Both the position numbers and the translations under genes were made by a program. Of a stretch of 24,019 nt of DNA, positions 8,767 to 23,739 are shown in pieces. Location of the stretch: the NCBI GenBank assembly GCA_964422615.1, contig CAYRBJ010000030.1:1-24019 (forward strand), written 5' to 3'. Numbering within the stretch: position 1 is the first letter of the stretch; each line of letters begins with the position of its first letter. Under the pieces are notes generated by a model. It was not told where the DNA came from and did not search any database. It saw only the letters and a program-made list of their open reading frames with translations. This stretch comes from DATLWN01 sp964422615. GTDB lineage: Bacteria > Pseudomonadota > Zetaproteobacteria > Mariprofundales > Mariprofundaceae.

Positions 8767-8950
8767 CAGGGTTTCGAGGTCGTAATGCGCGAAATGATTC
8801 GGCCAGGGACAGGATCACGGGGGCCTGGCAACACTCCATTGCGTGCATCACGCCCGCGACGAAGCCGAGGTCGACAACGTCGAATCCACCGATGGCGTAA
8901 CCGTGCTCGTAGGCATGCCGCAGCATTGCCTTCATATCGACCAGGGCCAT
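8750..8950 (-). pseudogene. Class II fructose-bisphosphate aldolase-like remnant (N-terminal end only)
   Basis: The ATG at 8950 has a strong Shine-Dalgarno (AAAGGGGGG, 8956-8964). The first about 51 codons (MALVDMKAMLRHAYEHGYAIGGFDVV, then APVILSLAES) match the start of class II aldolases of the Calvin cycle/glycolysis type. At about 8797 the frame breaks: the natural continuation HFAHYDLETLMQAASA is read in another frame (8796 to about 8750), as if two bases were lost or one gained. The rest of the aldolase, including the zinc ligands and active site, is missing and is replaced by the carbonic-anhydrase tail. An upstream start at 9001 would be longer, but it has no family match and overlaps the regulatory region. 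Confidence 0.7.
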
Positions 8951-9017
8951 GTGCACCCCCCTTTGTCGCACCGGTGATCGCCCGGGGAAATGGCATGGCA
9001 TTATGCAAACGGCATTG

Positions 9018-9056
9018 GTTTAATTCTAGTTTAAATATTTAAACAAATTATTAAAC
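9018..9056. promoter_or_regulatory. AT-rich palindromic operator, probable LysR/CbbR binding site
   Basis: A perfect 16-bp palindrome, GTTTAAATATTTAAAC, occupies 9029-9044. It is flanked by a second inverted pair, GTTTAAT at 9018-9024 and ATTAAAC at 9050-9056. Half-sites are spaced 11-12 bp on each side, about one helical turn. It lies in the divergent gap between a LysR-type gene and the aldolase remnant, the usual position for LysR tetramer sites. It is strikingly AT-rich in a GC-rich genome, so it probably also contains promoter elements. Structure is seen; the binding protein is inferred. Confidence 0.65.
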
Positions 9057-9064
9057 TATCGTTT

Positions 9065-9976
9065 ATGTCTATCCGTCGTATCACGCTGCATCAACTCCGC
9101 GTCTTCGATGCCCTGGCGCGCCATCGCAGCGTCAGCCGTGCCGCTGCCGAGTTGCACCTGACCTCGTCTGCCGTCTCGATCCAGTGCCGGAAACTGGCCG
9201 ACTCACTCGGCCATCCACTGTACGAGATGGCCGGCAAAGAGCTGCAACTGACATCCGCCGGCAAGGTGCTGAGCCGGTCCTGCCAGGATGTGCTGGATCG
9301 TCTGGAGCAAACGGCGCTGGAACTCGACGACCTGCACGGTCTGGTGCACGGCAGCCTGCGCCTGGCCATCGTCACCACCGCCAAGTATTTCGGCCCCCGC
9401 CTGCTTGGCGTCTTCAGCCGAGAGCATCCCAACGTCGAGGTCACGCTGTTCGTCGGCAATCGCGAACAGTTGCTCGAACGCTTGGCCGCCAACCGCGACG
9501 ATCTCTATATTCTCGGAAGGCCGCCGGAACGCTCGCGAGCCGCCGCCGAACCGTTTGCGGAGAACCGCCTGATCATGGTCACCTACCCGGATCACCCATT
9601 GGCAAGCGAGACCGATATCGCGCCCGAACGGCTCGACGGCCTATCGTTTATCCTGCGCGAGGAGGGTTCCGGCACGCGGCTCGTCGCCGAATCCTTCTTC
9701 GATGAGTACGGCATCATTCCGCGCATGCGCATGGAACTGGGCAGCAATGAGGCGGTGAAACAGAGCATCGCCAGCGGCCTGGGCGTCACCTTGTTGTCGG
9801 AGATGACCGTGCAGGCGGAGCTGGCCGCAGGCACGCTGGTGCGCCTGGACGTGCGCGGCTTCCCGCTGCGTCGGCAATGGTTCATTGCCCATCCCAGAGG
9901 CAGGCGCCTGAACCCGATAGCAACGGCATTCCGGCAACTTCTGTTCGACTCGGCTACGAATCTGAACAGGGGCTGA
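9065..9976 (+). CDS. cbbR: CbbR-like LysR-family transcriptional regulator
   Basis: A 303-residue LysR regulator. Residues about 5-64 form the winged helix-turn-helix (LHQLRVFDALARHRSVSRAAAEL), and the rest is the effector-binding domain. The stretch VTTAKYFGPRLLGVF, then VGNREQLLERLA and DDLYILGRPPE, is characteristic of CbbR, the activator of Calvin-Benson cbb operons. The recognition helix LTSSAVSIQCRKL has Ser-Ser and Cys where Gln-Pro and Val/Met are more usual, so its DNA specificity may differ. It diverges from the aldolase/carbonic anhydrase remnant across the palindrome, consistent with control of carbon-fixation genes. No Shine-Dalgarno is visible before the ATG, which sits nine nt from the last half-site; a leaderless or autorepressed transcript is possible. 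It ends eight bp from the convergent gloA. Confidence 0.8.
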   Translation: MSIRRITLHQLRVFDALARHRSVSRAAAELHLTSSAVSIQCRKLADSLGHPLYEMAGKELQLTSAGKVLSRSCQDVLDRLEQTALELDDLHGLVHGSLRLAIVTTAKYFGPRLLGVFSREHPNVEVTLFVGNREQLLERLAANRDDLYILGRPPERSRAAAEPFAENRLIMVTYPDHPLASETDIAPERLDGLSFILREEGSGTRLVAESFFDEYGIIPRMRMELGSNEAVKQSIASGLGVTLLSEMTVQAELAAGTLVRLDVRGFPLRRQWFIAHPRGRRLNPIATAFRQLLFDSATNLNRG

Positions 9977-9984
9977 TGCCAGCG

Positions 9985-10371
9985 TCAGCGTTGGGTTTCG
10001 ATCAGCTCGATGGCATAGCCGTCCGGATCGCGGACGAAGGCGATGACGGTGGTGCCGTGTTTCATCGGCCCAGGCTCGCGCGTGATCACCCCGCCCCGCG
10101 CACGGATGCGCTCGCAGGCCTGATGAATGTCGTCGACGGCGATGGCGATATGGCCGAAGCCGTTGCCGAGCTCGTAGGATGCCACCTCCCAGTTGTGGGT
10201 CAGCTCGATCACCGCCGTCTCCGACTCATCGCCATAGCCGACAAAGGCCAGCGTGAATTTTCCCTCCGGATAGTCCCGGCGGCGCAACACATGCATGCCG
10301 AGCACCTCGGTGTAGAAGGCAATGGACCGTTCGAGATCGCCGACCCGGATCATCGTGTGCAACAGACGCAT
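9985..10371 (-). CDS. gloA: Lactoylglutathione lyase (glyoxalase I)
   Basis: A 128-residue cytosolic metalloenzyme of the vicinal oxygen chelate family that isomerises the methylglyoxal-glutathione hemithioacetal to S-lactoylglutathione. All four metal ligands of the E. coli enzyme are at identical positions: H5, E56, H74 and E122. The two beta-alpha-beta-beta-beta modules are intact (MIRVGDLERSIAFYTEVLGM and GHIAIAVDDIHQACERI), and the C-terminus has DPDGYAIELIE. The short length matches the Ni2+-type bacterial GloA. It starts two nt after the stop of the DUF1499 gene, so the two are probably co-transcribed. Confidence 0.97.
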   Translation of the reverse strand: MRLLHTMIRVGDLERSIAFYTEVLGMHVLRRRDYPEGKFTLAFVGYGDESETAVIELTHNWEVASYELGNGFGHIAIAVDDIHQACERIRARGGVITREPGPMKHGTTVIAFVRDPDGYAIELIETQR

Positions 10372-10373
10372 GA

Positions 10374-10835
10374 TTACCCTCCCTTGACCGTCGCATCGAA
10401 GCGGCGGCGGATGGCCTCGACGCGCTTGCGGTTGACCCCGAAATCCGAATAGCCGACGCGCGAGGCCGAACGCACCTGGATCAGCTTGGCATCCGCCGGG
10501 GCATAGAACTCGACATCGTCGACGAAGCGCATCCAGCGGGTGGTGTACTCGGCATGCAGATAATCCGGGGTCTGCTGCACGATCTTGGCGCCATACATGC
10601 TCGTAATCGCCCTCGCCAGCCGGGACATCGCCGCCTGGCGCGAGCCGGTGTAGGCGAAGGGCGCAATCGCATGCGTCTTGTCACGATCCTGAGAACAGAC
10701 GCAGTTCGGAGAGGACGGGCAGGGCTGCAGCCGGCCATGGTGCACGCCCAGGCCCTTGGGCATCGGGGCGGAGCAGCCCGCCAGCAGCAGCCCGGTCACC
10801 ATCGATCCATACAGCATCGTCATCGGCAGCCTCAT
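10374..10835 (-). CDS. DUF1499 family lipoprotein
   Basis: A 153-residue protein with a signal peptide and lipobox LLAGC (Cys21), so it is probably anchored in the envelope. The PSSPNCVCSQ motif, the helix MSRLARAITSMYGAKIV, the segment YLHAEYTTRWMRFVDDVEFY and the tail RSASRVGYSDFGVNRKRVEAIRRRF define DUF1499. That family has no established biochemical role. I chose the ATG at 10835 because a G-rich Shine-Dalgarno lies just upstream. A GTG five codons earlier (10850) would overlap that site and spoil the signal peptide. It precedes gloA by two nt. A stress or envelope role is only a guess. Confidence 0.88.
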   Translation of the reverse strand: MRLPMTMLYGSMVTGLLLAGCSAPMPKGLGVHHGRLQPCPSSPNCVCSQDRDKTHAIAPFAYTGSRQAAMSRLARAITSMYGAKIVQQTPDYLHAEYTTRWMRFVDDVEFYAPADAKLIQVRSASRVGYSDFGVNRKRVEAIRRRFDATVKGG

Positions 10836-10921
10836 GCATTCCCCCCCCACGCCGTCACCATGCCGGACGTATCATGCAATGTAGCCCCGTACAGCGCTGT
10901 GGCAAGTTGTGGGAGGACATG

Positions 10922-11455
10922 ATGCTCAAACCGGAGACAGGCATGAAACGGATCGCACTGGCGACGGTATCCACCATCATCGCATCGACGCTGTTTGCGC
11001 GCGCGTTGTCGGCGCAGAATTATGTCCCCGGCATGGGTGGGATCATGGCGGCGACGCAGATGCGCTATACCAAGCTCTGGTTCGCCGGTCAGGCCGGAAA
11101 CTGGGCGCTGGCCAACTACGAGTTGGGCGAAATCAGGGAAGGGTTCGAAGACGCCGTGGCCTACCATCCCGTGTTCGGGGGAATCCCGGTTTCCGCGCTG
11201 CTTCGTCGTTTCACGACCAAACCCCTGGCCAAGCTGGGCGCGGTCATCCGCGACAAGGACAGTGCACGCTTTACAACGGCATTCGACCAACTGACCCACG
11301 CGTGCAATTCCTGTCACCGGGCAGCCGCCCACGGATACATCGTGATCCGGCGCCCGCGCGCATCACCCTTCCCCGACCAGGATTTCTCCGTCCAATCGAA
11401 TCAGGGGCGGCCCGAGGCCGCCCCTGATCGTTTCAACCTGAACAGGTATCAGTAA
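10922..11455 (+). CDS. Periplasmic monoheme cytochrome c-like protein
   Basis: A 177-residue protein with one heme-attachment site, CNSCH, at residues 128-132. The site is near the C-terminus, unlike class I cytochromes but similar to cytochrome c'-type helical bundles. The N-terminus carries a Sec signal (MKRIALATVSTIIASTLFARALSA, cleavage before QN). Two starts are plausible: ATG 10922 behind GGGAGG, or ATG 10943 behind GGAGACA, which gives the cleaner signal peptide. The mature part includes MRYTKLWFAGQAGNWALANYEL, EIREGFEDAV, DSARFTTAFDQLTHACNSCH and AAAHGYIVIRRP, a helical pattern. I recognise the pattern but know no named function. The last about 18 codons run through a perfect hairpin and overlap the stop of the convergent cytochrome gene by seven nt, so the tail may be neutral or recent. 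Confidence 0.8.
   Translation: MLKPETGMKRIALATVSTIIASTLFARALSAQNYVPGMGGIMAATQMRYTKLWFAGQAGNWALANYELGEIREGFEDAVAYHPVFGGIPVSALLRRFTTKPLAKLGAVIRDKDSARFTTAFDQLTHACNSCHRAAAHGYIVIRRPRASPFPDQDFSVQSNQGRPEAAPDRFNLNRYQ
11400..11428. terminator. Bidirectional terminator-like hairpin between convergent cytochrome genes
   Basis: TCAGGGGCGGC at 11401-11411 and GCCGCCCCTGA at 11417-11427 form a perfect 11-bp stem (12 with the flanking A-T), with a 5-nt loop. On the plus strand it is followed by TCGTTT, and on the minus strand by TTCGATT. It lies just after the stop of the minus-strand cytochrome but 28 nt inside the annotated end of the plus-strand one. The T-tracts are short, so efficiency is uncertain. 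Confidence 0.65.
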
Positions 11456-12081
11456 TCGCCGAACTTGCCGTTCTTCACCGTCATGAACAGGGCATGTGCC
11501 GCTTCCTTGCCGTGACCCTTGATCAGGTTCCGGTACTGCATGGTCATCAATCCTTCCTTGGATTTCCACTTTGCGATGGAATTGGCAACCCTGCGCTCCT
11601 TAAAGCCGGCTTCGAAGTCCTTGGCCAGCGTAGCCTCATCGCCATACTTTTCTGTCACCGTCTTCCAGGCGGGCCCGACCTTATCATGATCAATACTGTG
11701 GCAGGTCGCGCATTTTTTGGTATCGAAGGTATTCGCCGTCGTCGACATGGCCACAGGCTTTGAAGACGACACCTCAGGCTTTGGAGCCGGTTTGGGCGCC
11801 GCTGCCGCTGGCTTGGCAGTCGCCGGGGGGACGGAGGATGTTTCCGCCGGCGGTGTGGGCGGCTTGGACGTCATCGCCACCGGGGCTGCCGGCTTCGGTG
11901 CAGGTGTTTCCGGTTTGACGCTCGTCGTCGCCGGGGGCGCGGGCTTGGCCGTCGGTGCGGGCGCCGGCTGCATGGCGGCCGGGGCCTGCTCCTGCACCGG
12001 GGTCTTTGACTGCTGCTGACAAGCCGCCAGAACCAGAGCGGCGGCGGCGAAAAGGATCATGGACATGAATCTTGCAGACAT
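11449..12081 (-). CDS. Lipid-anchored class I cytochrome c with Pro/Ala-rich linker
   Basis: A 210-residue lipoprotein. The signal peptide ends in LAAC (Cys21 lipidated). Residues about 25-115 are a low-complexity linker rich in Pro, Ala, Lys and Thr. A class I cytochrome c domain follows with heme motif CATCH at 124-128, then HDKVGPAWKTV (the usual Gly-Pro after the heme) and a late Met-containing segment (GLMTMQY) that may give the axial ligand. The tether would let the heme domain reach across the periplasm, as for cytochrome shuttles. The start at 12081 has an ideal Shine-Dalgarno (AGGAGG, seven nt spacing). A longer frame to 12150 would cross the rpoC terminator and is rejected. Electron partner unknown; a terminal oxidase or a sulfur/iron oxidation chain is conceivable. 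Confidence 0.9.
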   Translation of the reverse strand: MSARFMSMILFAAAALVLAACQQQSKTPVQEQAPAAMQPAPAPTAKPAPPATTSVKPETPAPKPAAPVAMTSKPPTPPAETSSVPPATAKPAAAAPKPAPKPEVSSSKPVAMSTTANTFDTKKCATCHSIDHDKVGPAWKTVTEKYGDEATLAKDFEAGFKERRVANSIAKWKSKEGLMTMQYRNLIKGHGKEAAHALFMTVKNGKFGDY

Positions 12082-12111
12082 GGTTGGCCTCCTGTTCCTC
12101 TGAACATAGAC

Positions 12112-12138
12112 AAAAAAAGGGGCGCCCGCAGGCGCCCC
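12112..12138 (-). terminator. Rho-independent terminator after rpoC
   Basis: On the minus strand GGGGCGCC, loop TGCG and GGCGCCCC are followed by seven T residues, a textbook intrinsic terminator. It lies 18 nt past the rpoC stop and closes the secE-to-rpoC transcription block. It also separates that block from the cytochrome lipoprotein downstream, which must therefore use its own promoter or read-through. Confidence 0.92.
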
Positions 12139-12155
12139 CTTCTCGAACATGCGGC

Positions 12156-16397
<4,242 letters not shown>

Positions 16398-16407
16398 AGC
16401 TGTCTCC

Positions 16408-20502
<4,095 letters not shown>

Positions 20503-20553
20503 GTGTTTGACCCCGGACCTATGAATTCAATTCAGAGATGCGAAAAGGCCAAA

Positions 20554-20578
20554 CCCCGGCAGCCGTCGGCCGCCGGGG
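20554..20578 (-). terminator. Attenuator stem-loop between rplL and rpoB
   Basis: In the minus-strand RNA, CCCCGGCGGC pairs with GCUGCCGGGG (10 bp including one G-U) around a 5-nt loop, followed by UUUGGCCUUUU. It lies about 50 nt past rplL and 50 nt before rpoB. The position matches the partial terminator that reduces rpoBC transcription in enterobacteria. Strength cannot be judged by eye. Confidence 0.75.
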
Positions 20579-20630
20579 ATTGACCCTCCATTGCGCGTTG
20601 CTGATGCAACAAAACCTGGCTTACGCCCGA

Positions 20631-21020
20631 TTACTTCAGAGAGACCTTCGCGCCGGCCTCTTCCAGCTTCTTCTTCAGCTCCTCGGCTTCGTCCTTGGCC
20701 GCGCCTTCCTTGACCGGCTTCGGTGCGCCTTCGACCAGATCCTTGGCCTCCTTCAGGCCAAGGCCGGTGATCTCGCGGACCGCCTTGATGACCTTGATCT
20801 TCTCGGCGCCGACTTCATCCAGCACCACGTCGAACTCGGTCTTCTCCTCGGCAGCGGCAGCGCCAGCGCCACCGGCAACCGGCGCGGCGGCCACGGCCAC
20901 CGGCGCGGCGGCGGAAACGCCGAACTTCTCTTCCATTGCCGACACGAGCTCGGACAGCTCCAGCACGGTCATGTTCCCGATCGCGTCGATCAACTCGTCT
21001 TTCGTCAAACTCTTAGCCAT
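20631..21020 (-). CDS. rplL: 50S ribosomal protein L7/L12
   Basis: A 129-residue stalk protein that recruits translational GTPases. The N-terminal dimerisation helices (MAKSLTKDELIDAIGNMTVLELSELVSAMEEKFG) and the Ala/Pro/Gly hinge (AAAPVAVAAAPVAGG) are followed by the conserved C-terminal domain (EKTEFDVVLDEVGAEKIKVIKAVREITGLGLKEAKDLVE). The start at 21020 has a GAGGAG site eight nt upstream; a TTG two codons earlier is not needed. It follows rplJ after 38 nt. Confidence 0.99.
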   Translation of the reverse strand: MAKSLTKDELIDAIGNMTVLELSELVSAMEEKFGVSAAAPVAVAAAPVAGGAGAAAAEEKTEFDVVLDEVGAEKIKVIKAVREITGLGLKEAKDLVEGAPKPVKEGAAKDEAEELKKKLEEAGAKVSLK

Positions 21021-21058
21021 GATCAATACTCCTCTTGCTTATATTTGGTACGGCCGTC

Positions 21059-21577
21059 TCAGGCGGCCTGTTTCTGGTCGCGGATGGCAGCCAACGTACG
21101 CACGAACGAGGACGGAACCTCGGACAGCGTGCGCACGAACGCGCCGAGCGGTGCCTGCATCGAACCCATCAGTTGGGCCAGCAGAACCTCACGCGGCGGC
21201 AGGCTGGCAAGCGCCTTGATACCTTGCGGATCGATGAATTTGCCTTCGAGCAGGCCACCCTTCACCTCGAACTTCTCGTGTTCCTTGGCGAATTCGGAGA
21301 TGGCCTTGGCCATTCCGACCGGGTCGCTGCCGTAAGCAATGGCGACCGGACCGGTGAACAGATCCTCCGCAGCCTTGAACTCCGTACCCTCGGCGGCACG
21401 GCGCGCCAGCGTGTTCTTCACAACCTGAAGCGACACATTATGCTGGCGAAGGCGGCGGCGAAGATCGCCCATCTCGGCAACGGTCAACCCGCGATAGTGC
21501 GTGACCACGCCCGCGCTGGCCTGCAGCCAGGCGGAATGGAGGTCATCGACAACGCGTTGCTTGTCTTCCCGTTTCAC
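21059..21577 (-). CDS. rplJ: 50S ribosomal protein L10
   Basis: A 172-residue stalk base protein that carries the L7/L12 dimers and, in many bacteria, represses its own operon by binding the leader RNA. Motifs YRGLTVAEMGDLRRRLRQHN and VVKNTLARRA are typical. The start is a GTG at 21577 with GGGGG five to six nt upstream. The N-terminus (MKREDKQRVVDDL) is slightly different from the common MALNLEQK type. A recognisable L10 leader lies directly upstream. Confidence 0.98.
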   Translation of the reverse strand: MKREDKQRVVDDLHSAWLQASAGVVTHYRGLTVAEMGDLRRRLRQHNVSLQVVKNTLARRAAEGTEFKAAEDLFTGPVAIAYGSDPVGMAKAISEFAKEHEKFEVKGGLLEGKFIDPQGIKALASLPPREVLLAQLMGSMQAPLGAFVRTLSEVPSSFVRTLAAIRDQKQAA

Positions 21578-21626
21578 TTCTACCCCCTTGCAAAATCCGA
21601 CCCGCGCAAGCAGAGACTTACTTACC

Positions 21627-21690
21627 CCATCTATGCAGGATGACCGAGGTCGATTAAGCCGGCGGACCGGCTCCTGCAGTCTTGGACGGA
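21627..21690 (-). promoter_or_regulatory. L10 autoregulatory leader (ribosomal protein leader RNA)
   Basis: In the 166-nt gap between rplA and rplJ the minus-strand RNA contains GUCCAAGACUGCAGGAGCCGG, then CCGGCUUAAU, then AUCCUGCAUAGAUGG. GCAGGA (21672-21677) pairs with UCCUGC (21635-21640), and an inner AGCCGG/CCGGCU hairpin (21657-21672) sits within. The layout and the AAGAC and UAGAUGG flanks match the known proteobacterial L10 leader with its kink-turn. L10 (with L7/L12) would bind here and shut down translation of rplJ and rplL. Confidence 0.75.
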
Positions 21691-21743
21691 TCGTTCTTCA
21701 GCGCACCGGCTGTTGCCAGCCGACCCGCTATCTCTTCAAAGCC

Positions 21744-22433
<690 letters not shown>

Positions 22434-22444
22434 CATTCCCTCCC

Positions 22445-22876
22445 TTAGCCTTCGACCACTTCGAGGCCCATCGACTGGGCCGTGCCCTCGACGATGCGCA
22501 TCGCTGCATCGATATCGTAGCAGTTCAGATCACGCAGCTTGGTCTCGGCGATCTCGCGCACCTGGGCCTTGCTGACCTTGCCGACCTTGTCCTTGTTCGG
22601 GGTTGCGCTGCCCTTCTGGATCTTGGCGGCCTTCATCAGCAATGCCGAGGCTGGCGGGGTCTTGATGATGAAATCGAACGACTTGTCCTGGTAGACGGTG
22701 ATCACCACCGGCAACGGCATGCCGGCCTCGATTTCCTGCGTGCGGGCGTTGAACGCCTTGCAGAATTCCATGATGTTGACGCCGGCCTGACCCAATGCCG
22801 GGCCGACCGGAGGCGCAGGGTTGGCCTTGCCGGCCGGCACCTGCAGCTTGACGTATTTACTTACTTTTTTAGCCAT
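22445..22876 (-). CDS. rplK: 50S ribosomal protein L11
   Basis: A 143-residue protein of the GTPase-associated centre. The N-terminal domain has the proline-rich KLQVPAGKANPAPPVGPALGQAGVNIMEFCKAFNART, and the C-terminal RNA-binding domain ends with the DLNCYDIDAAMRIVEGTAQSMG segment. An AAGGAAGGA ribosome-binding site precedes the ATG. It begins 11 nt after nusG. Confidence 0.99.
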   Translation of the reverse strand: MAKKVSKYVKLQVPAGKANPAPPVGPALGQAGVNIMEFCKAFNARTQEIEAGMPLPVVITVYQDKSFDFIIKTPPASALLMKAAKIQKGSATPNKDKVGKVSKAQVREIAETKLRDLNCYDIDAAMRIVEGTAQSMGLEVVEG

Positions 22877-22887
22877 GTGTCCTTCCT

Positions 22888-23418
22888 TTAACCCTTCTCG
22901 ACCTGGACATAGTCGAGTTCCACGGGTGTCGGCCGGCCGAAGATGCTGACGCTGACCTTCAGCTTGGCCTTTTCTGCATGCACTTCCTCAACGACGCCGT
23001 TGAAGGAGGCAAATGGTCCGTCGACGACGCGCACGGCATCGCCGATCTCAAACATGATCTTGGGCTTCGGACGCTCGATGCCCTCCTCGATCTGGCGGCG
23101 CAGCGCTTCGACTTCGCGTTCCGGCATCGGCCGCGGCTTGCCGCCGGCGCCCAGAAAGCCACTGACCTGGCGGGTGTCCTTGACGACGTGCCAGGTGCGG
23201 TCGTCCATGTCCATCTCGACCAGGATGTAGCCGGGAAAGAACTTGCGCTGGCTGGTCACCTTCTGGCCGGCCTTCAGCTCCACCACCTCTTCCCGCGGCA
23301 CCAGGATGTCGCCGAAATGCTCGGCCAGACCTGCGCGCTGGGCATTCTCGAGGATCATCGATTTGACCTTGTCCTCGCTGCCGGAAAATACCTGCACCAC
23401 ATACCAATGCTTCGCCAT
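22888..23418 (-). CDS. nusG: Transcription termination/antitermination factor NusG
   Basis: A 176-residue NusG with an N-terminal NGN domain (MAKHWYVVQVFSGSEDKVKSML, RKFFPGYILVEM, GFLGAGGKPRPM) and a C-terminal KOW domain (GDAVRVVDGPFASFNGVVEEVHAEKAKLKVSVSIFGRPTPVELDYVQVEK). The start at 23418 overlaps the secE stop by one base (TAATG). A longer frame upstream would run inside secE. It links RNA polymerase with Rho or ribosomal S10; role from the family. Confidence 0.98.
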   Translation of the reverse strand: MAKHWYVVQVFSGSEDKVKSMILENAQRAGLAEHFGDILVPREEVVELKAGQKVTSQRKFFPGYILVEMDMDDRTWHVVKDTRQVSGFLGAGGKPRPMPEREVEALRRQIEEGIERPKPKIMFEIGDAVRVVDGPFASFNGVVEEVHAEKAKLKVSVSIFGRPTPVELDYVQVEKG

Positions 23419-23609
23419 TATGAGATCACCTTCTGTACCACCACGCCGAGCGCCGTATCGACGACCCACAGGAAAAACGCGATCAGCACCACCATGATCA
23501 GCACCATCATGGTCGCCTGAACGGTCTCCTTGCGGTCCGGCCAGACCACCTTCTTGGTCTCGACCTGCACTTCCCGCATGAATCTCTGGATATCTGCCAA
23601 CCGGCTCAT
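23418..23609 (-). CDS. secE: Preprotein translocase subunit SecE (short form)
   Basis: A 63-residue SecE with one amphipathic helix and the conserved motif EVQVETKKVVWPDRKETVQATMMV, followed by a single C-terminal membrane segment (LIMVVLIAFFLWVVDTALGVVV). E. coli SecE has two extra N-terminal membrane segments; this is the minimal form common in other bacteria. Its stop shares a base with the nusG start. The nearest upstream feature is tRNA-Trp. Confidence 0.97.
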   Translation of the reverse strand: MSRLADIQRFMREVQVETKKVVWPDRKETVQATMMVLIMVVLIAFFLWVVDTALGVVVQKVIS

Positions 23610-23658
23610 TGCTTCATTCCTCTCGCCCGTTGCGGCGCCTGATCGATCTCCTCTTGAG

Positions 23659-23734
23659 TGGCAGGCCAGGAGGGACTCGAACCCCCAACCCCCGGTTTTG
23701 GAGACCGGTGCTCTACCAATTGAGCTACTGGCCT
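23659..23734 (-). tRNA. tRNA-Trp (anticodon CCA)
   Basis: A 76-nt cloverleaf. The acceptor stem AGGCCAG pairs with CTGGCCT, the D-arm is AGCTCAATTGGTAGAGC, the anticodon arm CCGGTCTCCAAAACCGG presents CCA, and the T-arm contains GGTTCGAGTCC. The discriminator G (the identity base for Trp) and an encoded CCA end are present. It lies five nt after rpmG and 49 nt before secE, so it is probably excised from a longer tuf-rpmG-secE transcript. Confidence 0.98.
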
Positions 23735-23739
23735 ATTGC

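Noticed and set aside
8951..9001. An upstream start at 9001 for the chimeric aldolase/carbonic anhydrase frame
   Set aside because: The extra residues match nothing and have no ribosome-binding site, while the ATG at 8950 has a strong one and begins with the aldolase consensus.
11774..12022. Low-complexity Pro/Ala coding stretch considered as a repeat array or frameshift
   Set aside because: The repeats are irregular and in frame between a lipobox and a cytochrome domain, so it reads as a normal flexible linker.
12082..12150. N-terminal extension of the cytochrome lipoprotein to 12150
   Set aside because: It would translate the rpoC terminator and bury the lipoprotein signal peptide; the start at 12081 has an ideal Shine-Dalgarno.
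23419..23469. Longer NusG starting at 23469
   Set aside because: The extension lies inside secE and has no match to NusG, which begins MAKHWYVVQ at 23418.
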